A DNA stretch of 64,000 bases from Poriferisodalis sp965226645 (GTDB lineage: Bacteria > Actinomycetota > Acidimicrobiia > Acidimicrobiales > Poriferisodalaceae): contig CBDDDL010000002.1 of NCBI GenBank assembly GCA_965226645.1, positions 682,001 through 746,000 of the forward strand. Direction: 5' to 3'. Position numbers and translations under genes: made by a program. Shown here piece by piece: positions 45,881 through 55,900 of the stretch. The notes below the pieces were generated by a model. The model was not told where the DNA came from. It was given only the letters and a program-made list of their open reading frames with translations, and did no database searches. Numbering within the stretch: position 1 is the stretch's first letter; every line of letters starts with the position of its first letter.

Positions 45881-46552
45881 ATGAGCGAAACAGAGACTAT
45901 GAAACTTGGACTGTCAGCCGACGACGTGCTGCGGACCACCCGGGCCGTTCGCAAGCGGCTCGACTTCGACCGGCCGGTGCCCGAATCGGTGCTGCGGGAA
46001 TGTGTCGAGATCGCCGTGCAAGCGCCGACGGGGTCGAACATGCAGGGCTGGCACTTTGTGTTCGTCACAGAGCGAGAGAAGATCGAAGCCATCGCGGCGC
46101 TGTACAAGAAGGGCTTCGACTCGTACCGCAACAGCCCCATGTATGCGGGCCGGGTGGCGTCGGGCCTCGGGGCCGATCGTGACGCGCAGCAAGCTCGGGT
46201 GACCTCGTCAGCGGAATACCTGTCGGAGAACATGGGTCGCAGCCCGGTGCTGTTCATCCCGTGCATCTCGGGCCGTACCGACGATCCGCGGATGTTGATC
46301 GGCCAGGCCGGTTCGATCATCCCCGCCGCGTGGAGCTTCATGCTCGCCGCACGCGAACGAGGCCTCGGCACCTGCTGGACGACGCTGCACCTCGGCTACG
46401 AGGCCGAAGCCGCCGAGATCCTCGGCATCCCCTACGACAAGGTGCGGCAGTACGCGCTCAGCCCGATCGCATACACCCAGGGCACCGACTTCAAGCTGGC
46501 CACCCGGACCAATCTCGACTCGGTGATGAGCTGGAACACCTGGAGCCGCTGA
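45881..46552 (+). CDS. Nitroreductase-family flavoprotein
   Basis: FMN-dependent oxidoreductase of 223 residues. The N-terminal RAVRKRLDFDRPVPE and APTGSNMQGWHFVFV are typical FMN-contact segments; AARERGLGTCWTTLHLG is the C-terminal one. The ATG at 45881 is preceded by TACGCT 8 bases away. An SDR gene begins 1 base after the stop, so the two are co-transcribed and may act in one pathway. Substrate unknown. Confidence 0.85.
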   Translation: MSETETMKLGLSADDVLRTTRAVRKRLDFDRPVPESVLRECVEIAVQAPTGSNMQGWHFVFVTEREKIEAIAALYKKGFDSYRNSPMYAGRVASGLGADRDAQQARVTSSAEYLSENMGRSPVLFIPCISGRTDDPRMLIGQAGSIIPAAWSFMLAARERGLGTCWTTLHLGYEAEAAEILGIPYDKVRQYALSPIAYTQGTDFKLATRTNLDSVMSWNTWSR

Positions 46553-46553
46553 G

Positions 46554-47336
46554 ATGGCCGCGCAGACGCCGTCAGAGCTGTTCGACCTGTCCGGGCGGGT
46601 GGCGGTGGTCACCGGCGGATCGCGGGGCATGGGCCGCGAGATCGTGCTGGCGTACGCCCGCGCTGGCGCCGACGTGGTGATCGCCTCACGCAAGCTTGAA
46701 AACTGCGAAGAGGTGGCCGACGAGGTGCGCTCCACGACCGGCCAGCGGGCGCTCGCGGTGGCATGCCATGTCGGCTATTGGGAACAGTGCGACGAGCTGT
46801 GCGATCGCGTCTACGACGAGTTCGGGCACTGCGAAGTGCTGGTGAACAACGCCGGGCTGTCGCCGCTGTACCCGTCGCTGTTCGATGTCAGCGAGGCGCT
46901 GTTCGACAAGGTGATCGACGTGAACCTGAAGGGGCCGTTCCGGGCCTCGGCGGTGTTCGGCAAGCGGATGTACGAAGCGGGCAGCGGCTCGATCATCAAT
47001 GTGAGCTCGGTGTCAGCAGTCATGCCGACGCCCAACGAGACGGCCTACGGCGCTGCGAAGGCCGGCATCCACGCCATCACGGCGTCGTTCGCCCGCGAGT
47101 ACGGCCCTCGGGTTCGAGTGAACTGCATCATGCCGGGGCCATTCCTGACGGACATCTCCAAGGCGTGGGACATGGACGCCTTCAACAAGCGGGCTGCAAC
47201 GGACATCGCCCTGCGCCGCGGCGGCGAAGCCGCCGAGGTCGTGGGTGCTGCGCTGTACTTCGCGTCGGAGGCGTCGAGCTACACGACGGGTTCGGTGCTG
47301 AAGATCGACGGCGGCACTGCTTGGGCGATGGGCTGA
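46554..47336 (+). CDS. Short-chain dehydrogenase/reductase
   Basis: NAD(P)-dependent oxidoreductase of 260 residues. The cofactor loop is VVTGGSRGMGREI, followed by NNAGLSP; the catalytic residues are Ser in INVSSVSA and YGAAK (YxxxK). C-terminal GSVLKIDGG is typical of the classical SDRs. It lies between the nitroreductase and a second SDR on the same strand. Confidence 0.9.
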   Translation: MAAQTPSELFDLSGRVAVVTGGSRGMGREIVLAYARAGADVVIASRKLENCEEVADEVRSTTGQRALAVACHVGYWEQCDELCDRVYDEFGHCEVLVNNAGLSPLYPSLFDVSEALFDKVIDVNLKGPFRASAVFGKRMYEAGSGSIINVSSVSAVMPTPNETAYGAAKAGIHAITASFAREYGPRVRVNCIMPGPFLTDISKAWDMDAFNKRAATDIALRRGGEAAEVVGAALYFASEASSYTTGSVLKIDGGTAWAMG

Positions 47337-47366
47337 ACTGAACCGCAAACGAGAAGGAGATTCGCA

Positions 47367-48155
47367 GTGGGAACGACGAGACGACTGTCGAAGCTGAGCC
47401 GGTCGATTGAGGGGCGGGTGACGATGGTCACCGGCGCCGGCGCCGGTCAGGGCCGAGCCACCGCTCACCTGTTCGCTGACGAAGGCGCTCATGTCGCGGT
47501 GACCGACTTGGGTCAGGCCGACGTGGACGCCGTCGTGGCCGAGATCACCGATGCCGGCGGATCGGCCGCGGGCTGGACGATGGATGTGGCGAATGCCGAA
47601 CGGGTCCAGCAGGTGACCGACGAGGTGGCAGCACGGTTCGGCGGGCTGGATCACCTCATCAACAACGCGGGCATCTCACGGTTCTCGCCCATCGACGCGG
47701 ATGAGTACGAGGACAACTGGGCCATCTCGTTGGAGGTGCTGCTGACGGCGCACACCCGCACGATCCGCGCCGCGCTGCCCTATCTGCGCCAGTCTGATGC
47801 CGCCCGCATCGTGAACATCGCCTCCACCGAGGGCTGGGGTGCCACGAAGTTCGGCTCGCCCTACACGGCCGCCAAGCACGGCGTCATCGGGCTCACCAAG
47901 TCACTGGCCGTGGAACTCGGCCGTGAGGGCATCACGGTCAACTGCATCTGCCCCGGGCCGATCAACACGGCGATGACCGCCGACATCCCCACCGAGCACA
48001 AGACGATCTTCGCCAAGCGCCGGACCGCGCTCGGCCGCTACGCCGAGCCCGAGGAAGTCGTCCACGGCACCCTCAACTTCTGCCTCCCCGCCAGCCAATA
48101 CATGACCGGCGCCGTGCTCCCCGTAGACGGCGGCCTCCTCATCAAGAACGCCTAG
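47367..48155 (+). CDS. Short-chain dehydrogenase/reductase
   Basis: Second SDR of the operon, 262 residues: MVTGAGAGQGRATA, NNAGISRF, IVNIASTEGW, YTAAKHG (YxxxK) and a C-terminal GAVLPVDGG. GTG start, with AGAAGGAGA 7-15 bases upstream. The pair of SDRs with a nitroreductase suggests a degradative or modification pathway for a steroid-like or alicyclic substrate, which is inference. CCTCA (48160) and TGAGG (48173) just after the stop form a weak hairpin. Confidence 0.9.
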   Translation: MGTTRRLSKLSRSIEGRVTMVTGAGAGQGRATAHLFADEGAHVAVTDLGQADVDAVVAEITDAGGSAAGWTMDVANAERVQQVTDEVAARFGGLDHLINNAGISRFSPIDADEYEDNWAISLEVLLTAHTRTIRAALPYLRQSDAARIVNIASTEGWGATKFGSPYTAAKHGVIGLTKSLAVELGREGITVNCICPGPINTAMTADIPTEHKTIFAKRRTALGRYAEPEEVVHGTLNFCLPASQYMTGAVLPVDGGLLIKNA

Positions 48156-48247
48156 CTGCCCTCAGCATGCATTGAGGACAATCCGCGTATGGCTGAAGAC
48201 GAGGAGTCGGACGCTTCGGACTAGTCGTCAGGCCAGGTTCGGCACCG

Positions 48248-50008
48248 CTACTGGGTGAGGGTGACGGTCAGCGACGCTGGCATGCCGTCGGCATCGAGCG
48301 TCAGCGTGCCCGACAGGGTGCCGCGGTCGTCCAGCGGCAATGAGGCAGTAGGTGTCGCGGTGAAGAAGCCCGACATGGTGAGCGAGGTGTCGCCTGCTGG
48401 GGTGCCGCGGGCTGCCAGGCGCATTTCGGCAGATGCGCCGTCGCTGCCGGGTGCGAACACGAGCAGGGCGCTGAAGCGTCGATCCGAAGAATCAGAACCG
48501 GCAGGCGACAGCGATGCCGTGCTGGGCGCCACAACAGCGACCGAATCGTTCACCGTCATCGTCTCGACGGTCTCTTCGCCGTCGGCGCTCGTGGTGGTTG
48601 CCGTCGAGGTCACGGTCACCGACAGCGTGCCGGTCACGTCGTAGCGGTCGGCTCCCGCAGACGTGAAGCTCAGCGCTGCGCCGTCGACCATGCTGGTGGT
48701 GATCGTCGTCACCGTTGGCTCGGCGACTTCAGCTGCCGTTTCCTCGGCTGTGGTGCCTGATTGCTCATCTGTGGTGGAGGATCCAGTTTGCTCGGTCTGC
48801 GCAGACGCGCCCTCCGAAACCAGCGACTCCGACGACGTGACATCCGGAGCCAGCGACTCTGACGATGTGCCCGTGTCGGTCGGATTGCTGAGCACCGAAG
48901 ATGTGTGAGTGTCGACAGCAGCCTCGGGAGCGTCGGCGACGCTCGAGTCGATCTCTTCTACGGCCGCAGTCTGTGCAACTGCAGCCGCGGCGACTGGCGC
49001 TGCAGCCGCTTGGGCAGGCTCCTCGACAGCTTCGGTCGTCTCGATGACGGCCGGTGTTTCCGTTGCCGTGGCAACAACGACTGGCGCAGCAACGATCTCG
49101 GGCACAACAACGGGCGCGTCGATTTCGATCGATTCGACGGCGAACGGCGTGATGGCTTCGATCACGCCCGGCGGAAGCACCCGCTCGGCCGCTCGATGTA
49201 CGGTCGAGTCGACCGTCGGTGCGATCACCGCCGTTGCAAGGCCCAAGCCCATGGCCGCCTTCGCGAGCACGGGAACACCAACCACGGCTGTGTTGGCCAC
49301 CGCAGCGACCGCACGAGGCGCAACCGGGGCTGCCTCGGCCAGCAGGGGCATTGCTGTCTGGATCGATGAGTGACTCGCGCCGGACGCGTGGCCGGTCACG
49401 GCCGACGCGGCGCGCTCGCCGCGACGCAGCAGCCCGATCAGCGCCACCGGCAAGAACGCCGCAACGCGAAGCGCGGCGCGCAGCGCCGTGCGTGCACGCG
49501 AGACCCGAGCACGAGCGTTGTCCTCGCTGACGCCGGCGGCCTTCGCCACCTCGTCGTAGGAAAGCTCGTCGACGAAGCGCAGCTGCAGTGCCTCGCGGTA
49601 CGGCTCTGACAAGCCCTCGACTGCGTCGACCACATCGGAGAGATCAAGGTCGAGCCCCAGCTCGGTCTCAACGCTGGGCGTGGGCTGCAACGAAGAGTCG
49701 TTGACGGCGGCGCGTTCGGTTTTCTCGCCCTCGCGGCGACGCCGATTGCCTTCGTCAATGCAGACGTTGGTAAGGATCCGGTGCAGCCACGGCTCGACCA
49801 GGTAGTTGCCGTTGAACCGCGGCATGGCCCGCAGGGCGCGCACCAGCGTCTCCTGCACGGCGTCTTCAGCAGATTCGTTGCAGCTCAAGCGACGGCGCGC
49901 GTGATTGAGAAGCCCTGGTCGGTACTCACGAACCAGTTCGGCGAACGCTTCGTCGTCGCCAGCCTGGTAAGCGATGACCAAGTCCCGATCTTCGAGTCGA
50001 AGGGCCAT
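48248..50008 (-). CDS. ECF sigma factor fused to membrane segment and exported tail
   Basis: Protein of 586 residues. Residues 1-100 hold sigma region 2 (AFAELVREYRPGLLNHARRR, DAVQETLVRALRAMPRF, PWLHRILTNVCIDEGNRRRR), residues about 128-180 sigma region 4 (YREALQLRFVDELSYDEVAK, AGVSEDNARARVSRAR). A hydrophobic segment AAFLPVALIGLL follows, and another near 232-262. The rest (about 300 residues) is Ala/Val/Thr/Ser-rich with many acidic residues, ending in a beta-rich region (SLTMSGFFTATPTASLPLDD). The architecture suggests a membrane-tethered sigma factor that senses the envelope and could be released by proteolysis. It lies 183 bases downstream of the surface-protein operon. Confidence 0.82.
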   Translation of the reverse strand: MALRLEDRDLVIAYQAGDDEAFAELVREYRPGLLNHARRRLSCNESAEDAVQETLVRALRAMPRFNGNYLVEPWLHRILTNVCIDEGNRRRREGEKTERAAVNDSSLQPTPSVETELGLDLDLSDVVDAVEGLSEPYREALQLRFVDELSYDEVAKAAGVSEDNARARVSRARTALRAALRVAAFLPVALIGLLRRGERAASAVTGHASGASHSSIQTAMPLLAEAAPVAPRAVAAVANTAVVGVPVLAKAAMGLGLATAVIAPTVDSTVHRAAERVLPPGVIEAITPFAVESIEIDAPVVVPEIVAAPVVVATATETPAVIETTEAVEEPAQAAAAPVAAAAVAQTAAVEEIDSSVADAPEAAVDTHTSSVLSNPTDTGTSSESLAPDVTSSESLVSEGASAQTEQTGSSTTDEQSGTTAEETAAEVAEPTVTTITTSMVDGAALSFTSAGADRYDVTGTLSVTVTSTATTTSADGEETVETMTVNDSVAVVAPSTASLSPAGSDSSDRRFSALLVFAPGSDGASAEMRLAARGTPAGDTSLTMSGFFTATPTASLPLDDRGTLSGTLTLDADGMPASLTVTLTQ

Positions 50009-50035
50009 GGCGGTTCTCAGGGTCGCGGACAGAGG

Positions 50036-50085
50036 CCCGTACGGCCTCCTACATCTCGAATGCTACAGCAGCCCCCCCGTACGGC
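50036..50085. promoter_or_regulatory. Paired CCCGTACGGC sites upstream of the sigma gene
   Basis: CCCGTACGGC occurs at 50036-50045 and again at 50076-50085, exactly 40 bases apart (about four helical turns). The core CCGTACGG is palindromic. They lie 28 and 68 bases before the sigma start and are candidates for a regulator site controlling it. Confidence 0.35.
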
Positions 50086-50191
50086 TGTCGTCACATTTTC
50101 GGTTGTTCAGCAGTTACACGCCCCGGCGAGTCGAGCTCTCGACGGCGCGCGACAAGTGAAGCGGTGTGAACACGAGGTCACGCGCCGAGAG

Positions 50192-52963
50192 TCAACTCTG
50201 GTTCTCCGAGCCGCCCCAGCATTCGAGCTCGCCGTTGGCGCGGATGCCGCACGAGAATGCCTCGCCTGCGGCTATGGAGATGAAATGGCCTGCGGGCACG
50301 TCCAGTTCGTCGTAGATCCCGTAGCCCCAGCACGCCACGGTTCCGTTGGGGCGGATCCCGCAGACGTGGCTCCGGCCAGAAGAAATGGCTGTGAACTCGC
50401 CCGCTGGTGGGGCGACCGACTCGTCATTGCTGTATCCGCTCCAGCAGTGAACGGTGCCGTCGGCACGCAGGCCGCAGGTCTGCGAACTGCCGGCTGTGAT
50501 CGCTGTGAAGCTGCCGGACGGCGCCTGGAGAATTTCGGGATAGTACGGCTCTCCGCCCCAGCATTCGATGGCGCCGCCGACACGGATGCCGCAGGTGTGG
50601 GACCAGCCGACGGCGACATCGGTGAATTCCCCCGCAGGCGGATCTGCCTGGCCGTAGTCATTGCCGTAGCTATCAGCCCAGCACTTGATCACACCGTCGC
50701 TGCGGACTGCGCATGAGTGCTGCCGACCCACGTCGAGCACCGTGAATGTGCCCTGCGGCACCTCTGGTATGCCGCCGAACGTCTGACCGCTGTAGAGGTC
50801 GCCCCAACACTCGATCCTCCCATCGGGGCGCAGGCCGCATGACCCCGAAGGGCCTGCGCCAACAGCGACAAATGCACCATCGGGAATATTTCTCGCCTGT
50901 CCTCGACCGCTGCACTCGACGAAGCCGTCGGCTCGCAGCACACAGATGCTGATGTGGCCGACGGCATCGGCGGCGCTGACGACGGTGTAAGCACCTGGCG
51001 ACTGGTTGGCGTCTTCTGCGCCGTCGGAGTCAGATGATTGCAGGGCCGGGCGAGCGGAGAAGTCCTCGCAGCCCGCGAGCCGCTTGAGCGGGACGGAGGC
51101 CTCCGAGGGTTCATAGACGCCGAAGCACCATGTCAGCGTCTCGCCGGTACGGATCCGGTATGTCGCCTTCCACTCGCCAGGCTTCAGGGCTTCGTTCGCT
51201 ATGAGGAAAATTCTGTTGCTCGCCGCATGGACGGTGCACAGGTTGCCGTCGAGTGTGCGGAAGTGCTGGCCGCTGGCGCCTCGCAGTTCGGCCGTTGCTC
51301 CTGCAGCAAAACGAAAGCTCGTCGGGAACAGCATCATCACTGGCAGCCCCGCACTTGGCCGCTCCTGATAGCCAGGGCACTGGTCCAACGGATTGGGGAG
51401 CTCTCCAGTGAAGCGTGTGAGCGGCACCCAACTGCCAGCCCCGGGAAACACGACGGTTTCCGAATATGTGCTGCCGGATCGTCCGCGAATCACATCGAGT
51501 CCGTGGTCGAAGCGACCATCAGGTCGTTCAGAGCGACCGAGCGCAACCGTCTCCAACAGCGGATGCAGCATCTGAGCGCCGTGGAAAGGCGCGCGCATCC
51601 AGCTGTCGATCCCATCGGCGTCAGTCCGGTTCGCATACGACAGGTTCGAGCTCTGTCCACCGCGATGCCCCTCGATGGTGAAGTGCGGGCTTGTGGGGTC
51701 TTCGCGATGATGGCTCGACGCCTGGGTCGGGTCTCCGAACGGCCCTTCGATTCGCAGGTACTCAAGGTGTTTCACGATGCCCGAAGACCATTCGGAATTC
51801 TCAGTGACCGGCTGCAGGCCCGACGCGGCGCGGTAAGCATTGAGACGATCGAGCCAGTGCTCGGGCAGAGGCTCTGGCACATGAGTTCCGGCGTCGGCCG
51901 TAGGCACGTCAGCCTCTGAGTCGGCCTGGATGAAACGGAACGCGGCATCGGCCGCAGTCAGCCCAGCCGTAGCGGTGACGTCGAGGTTGCCCAGGCGCCG
52001 AACCTCCGCTTCAGGCGCAAGCCCGGCGATCGCGGTCTCGATGCCAGCGGCAAGCGTCTCTGGGGCCCCGACGAGCGTGATAGTGCTGGGTCGGTGCTCA
52101 CGCAGCAGCCCCGCGGCGGCGTCTCCGAGCGCGTCGGGGGACGCCGCGTAGAGCACAGCGCTGCTGCCGTCGGAGGCAGCCAGCGCCGCCGCGATCCCCA
52201 CATCAGTCTCGGACCAGCCATAGGCCACGACCGCGTGCGTCGCTCCTGCCTCGAGCGCACGCTGAGCCGACAGCGCTGCCGTCTCGACTCGCGTTGCGCC
52301 CCCAAGACGTTCCACCGTCGCTCCCGGCGCCAAGGCACGGATCTCTTCGGCGACGCTCTCAGCAAGCGCGGCCGTTCCGCCGACCAGAAGCACCCGACCC
52401 GGCTGCGACTCCCTCAGGAGGTCGCGGGTGGGCGCCCCCAGGTCGTCGCTCTCTGCATAGAGCACAGCGTCGCCGCGGCCGGTCGCAACTGCCGACGCCG
52501 CAGTCCCCACATCGGACAGCGACCACCCGTTCGCTACCACGAGCGTCGGTTCGGTGGCGCCGGTAAGCGAGCCCGCAGCAGCACGGGCCGCTGTGTCGAT
52601 CCGATCCGCACCGGCGTGACGCGAGGTCGCCACTCGTGGCGCCAGACGCCTCGACTCGCCTTCGATGGCCGGAGCCAGCGCGGCGGTCCCGCCCACCAGG
52701 ACCACACGGTCAGGGGCGAACCTGGCCACCACAGCGGCGGACCGCTCACCCAGTGCGTGAGCGGACGCAGCGAACACCACGGCGTTGCCCCCACCAGCGG
52801 CTACGAGTGACGCAGCAGTACCGACATCTGACAATGAGCCGCCATTGGCAACCACCAAGGTGGATCCCGCGGCGACCTGCGCCGCCGACGGCGCCGCGAG
52901 CATTGATGCTGCCAAGGCGGTCGAACACACCGCGATACAGATCCCCCAAAGCACGCGTGGCAC
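50192..52963 (-). CDS. Secreted protein: CW-binding repeats, CAP-like domain, RCC1-like propeller
   Basis: Surface protein of 923 residues. A signal peptide (LWGICIAVCSTALAASMLAA) is followed by three CW_binding_2 repeats to about residue 310 (ANGWSLSDVGTAAS, VLLVGGTAALAES, RLGGATRVETAAL). Residues about 355-560 resemble a CAP/SCP (PR-1) domain: HWLDRLNAYRAASGLQPVTE, EWSSGIVKHLEYL, SSHH. The C-terminal part has about seven RCC1-like blades of the type CGLRxDGxxxCWG, with a Cys pair in each. The GTG at 52963 is 4 bases after the stop of the gene upstream, so it ends the operon. Confidence 0.78.
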   Translation of the reverse strand: MPRVLWGICIAVCSTALAASMLAAPSAAQVAAGSTLVVANGGSLSDVGTAASLVAAGGGNAVVFAASAHALGERSAAVVARFAPDRVVLVGGTAALAPAIEGESRRLAPRVATSRHAGADRIDTAARAAAGSLTGATEPTLVVANGWSLSDVGTAASAVATGRGDAVLYAESDDLGAPTRDLLRESQPGRVLLVGGTAALAESVAEEIRALAPGATVERLGGATRVETAALSAQRALEAGATHAVVAYGWSETDVGIAAALAASDGSSAVLYAASPDALGDAAAGLLREHRPSTITLVGAPETLAAGIETAIAGLAPEAEVRRLGNLDVTATAGLTAADAAFRFIQADSEADVPTADAGTHVPEPLPEHWLDRLNAYRAASGLQPVTENSEWSSGIVKHLEYLRIEGPFGDPTQASSHHREDPTSPHFTIEGHRGGQSSNLSYANRTDADGIDSWMRAPFHGAQMLHPLLETVALGRSERPDGRFDHGLDVIRGRSGSTYSETVVFPGAGSWVPLTRFTGELPNPLDQCPGYQERPSAGLPVMMLFPTSFRFAAGATAELRGASGQHFRTLDGNLCTVHAASNRIFLIANEALKPGEWKATYRIRTGETLTWCFGVYEPSEASVPLKRLAGCEDFSARPALQSSDSDGAEDANQSPGAYTVVSAADAVGHISICVLRADGFVECSGRGQARNIPDGAFVAVGAGPSGSCGLRPDGRIECWGDLYSGQTFGGIPEVPQGTFTVLDVGRQHSCAVRSDGVIKCWADSYGNDYGQADPPAGEFTDVAVGWSHTCGIRVGGAIECWGGEPYYPEILQAPSGSFTAITAGSSQTCGLRADGTVHCWSGYSNDESVAPPAGEFTAISSGRSHVCGIRPNGTVACWGYGIYDELDVPAGHFISIAAGEAFSCGIRANGELECWGGSENQS

Positions 52964-52967
52964 GTGA

Positions 52968-55900
52968 CTAAGCCTCAGCGTCGGGGCCGAGCACGCAGGT
53001 GGCGTACTCGTACGGATCTTGGGCGACTCCGTCAACGCGCACGCCGCTGATGGTGATGTTGTAGCAGTGGTCGCCGCCGGACGGCTCGGGGTGCTGGCCC
53101 GAGTTGGTGTCGCCGTCGACTGCCCACACGATCGCAGCGTCGCCCAGGAGCGCTGGGGCCGATATGACCTCGGTTCCCACGACACCGTCGTCGTCGCTCA
53201 TGGCAACCGTCGCTGCGGAGAAGTCCGGGCTGCACTGCCAGAGGTACCGCTGGGAGCACTGCGATTCGAGCGCGGCCACGGCGAACGACCATCGTCCCCA
53301 CACGGCCTCGGAGGGCACGAAGCCCGCCGGGGGCCATGCGACAAAGCCGCGTTGCTCTCGGACCTCGCGGGTCGACGCTCGAGGTGCGAACACGTACAAC
53401 GCGTTGCTCGCAGGCCGGACACCTTGCTCGAACGGGACATCGCCAGTGCCGACCGTCGTCAACTGCGGCAGCAATATCCAGCGACGATGCCCCACTGCGA
53501 CGTTCGATCCACCGGGATCCCGGATATAGCCGTCGATAGCGCGAAGACCGCTGATTCCCAGATAGAGATTGCTCGAGCCTGCTCCTGTGGCGCCGGTCGC
53601 CGAATAGCACTTCCAGTCGCTGGCGGGAGAATGCGAGAGCATTCCGTTTGCCGCCATCATCAGCGCAGCATGCTGGGCCGTCCTCGAGTGCTCCTTGTGT
53701 TCGGTGATCGTTCCCAGCCCGGCCATCCGGCGATACCAGTTGACGCGCTGGATCACGCTGTCGCGGAATGCCTGGCTGGTGGTTCCCGCGACGCAGTCCG
53801 CCACGTTGCCGCTGTATCCCCAATCTGGCTCTTCACGCCTGAATTCGCCGCGATATGCGGCGAGAGCAGCATCGCGATCCCACGTGTCGAATCCGACGGT
53901 GGCGGCCGACCCGCCGTCGGTCACCGTGACGGCCAGAGCCTGCGATCGCTCAGTGCCGTATCCGAACCGGTCATGGGCCACTTGTTCGGGCACGCGGATC
54001 ACCACGGTTCCGGGCGATGTCGCAACCACCGTCACTCGATAACTCACGCCGGATCCCTCCAGCGCTGTCGCGTCGCCGTTGACGACGTCGAAGTCATCGA
54101 CCTCCAGTCCGCTCACGGCGAGGGGGAACTTCACGTCCACCTCAAAGGGAGTGTCGATGCCGACAACCGAGGCAGCGTCCGATGACAGCCGCGGCGCAAG
54201 GCGCGGTGCGTCGACGCGTTGGGGCACGTCCAATTGCCCCCGGACGTTCTCGCCCCAGCACGCAACGGTGCTGTCGAGGCGCAGACCGCAGGTGTGCTGG
54301 TAACCGAGGCTGACCGCGCGGTAGGCACCGTGCGGTGCGTTCAGCTGACCGCTGTAGCTGGTGCCCCAGCACGCCACCGAGCTGTCCATCCGGATGCCGC
54401 AGGCATGATTCACGTTGGGAACGACAGAGCGGAACTCGCCGGACGGAACCTCAAATGGGTGGTCGCCTTGGTACCGCCGGCCCCAGCACTCCACCGTGCC
54501 GTTCGGCCGAATGCCGCACGAGTCGTCACCGCTGGAGGCCGCAGCCACGGAGACGAACGCTCCCGCGGGTGCCATCGTCTCGCCGCCGTCGTCAGCGCCC
54601 CAGCATTCGATGGTGCCGCCGGGTCGCAGGCCGCACGCATGGTCTCGCCCGACGGACACCTCGGTGAAGGACCCGGCGGGAGCATCGTTGGCGCCGCTGT
54701 AGGTGCTGCCCCAGCATTCCACTGTGCCGCCGGGCCGCAGGCCGCACGAGTTTGCGCTCCCGACTGAGACTGCGGCAAACACGCCCGACGGTGCCGCCGG
54801 CCCGTCTCTGCCGTCGAACAGCCAGCAGCTGACTGTGCCGTCCAGACGCAACCCGCACGAATTGTTCTGTCCAACGGAGAGCGAGGAATATGACCCGGCA
54901 GGAGCTGTTGCATCGTTTCGGCCGTCGTTGCCCCAGCACGCCGCCGTGCCGTCGAGCCCGATGCCGCAGGTGAACGACGACGCGGCACTGATCGCTACGA
55001 GGCGCGGCTGGCTCGCCGGCGCAGCCGCTCCCAGTGCGTGCAGCGACGCGTGTGCGGCTTCGGTGATGCGGGTCAGCGGAAACTTCGACGGCACCAGCGA
55101 CATCAGGTGCGTCGTGTCGGCGTCGACGGCTCCGACCAGGAAGACGTGCTTGATCGTGTGCTCGGTGAGCGCCGTCTCGGTCGCAGCACCAAGCGACTCC
55201 GGCTCGGTATACAGCACGACACTGTCCGGCAATGCCGCCGCCAGACCAGCTGCGATACCTACGTCTGGCAGCGACCAGCCATTTGCGATCACCGCCGTTG
55301 TCGCGCCGCCGTCCAAGGCACGTTGTGCGACGAGTGTCGCCGTCTCCACCCGGGTCGAGCCGCCAAGCCGCCCGGTCAGGACGACCCCCGCAGACCCGGT
55401 CGCGCTCGTCAGGACGTCCTGCGACACCGCCGCCGGACCTCCCGCCACCAGCATGCGAACGGGCCGATGGCTGGCCAGCACCTGACGGGTCGGCTCGCCC
55501 AGGGCATCCCGGCTGGAATACAGCACCGCATCGGCGGCACCCGAAGCCACCGCGGAGGCCGCCGCACCCACATCGGGCAACGACCAGCCGTTCGCAAGCA
55601 CCACCGTGACCGACCCAGAGCCCGGCAGCGTCCGCGCGGCCGCCAACGCGGCCGTATGAATGCGGTCATTCCCCGCCAGCCGGTCGATGTCGACGCCTGC
55701 TGCCAGGGCACGCAGCTCGTTCTCGACATCCGGGCCGACGGCGGCACGGCCGCCAACTACGACGATGCGGTCTGGCTGCTGGTCCGCAATGATCGAAGCT
55801 GCGCCCGGGCCGAGCTCGTCGACCGCTTCGGCAAGAACGACGCCATCGCCCTTGCCCGCAGCCACCAGCGATGCCGCGGTGCCGACATCCGGCAGCGACG

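Noticed and set aside
48905..49373. Two 154-residue plus-strand frames opposite the sigma gene tail
   Set aside because: They arise from the repetitive Ala/Val/Thr coding on the other strand.
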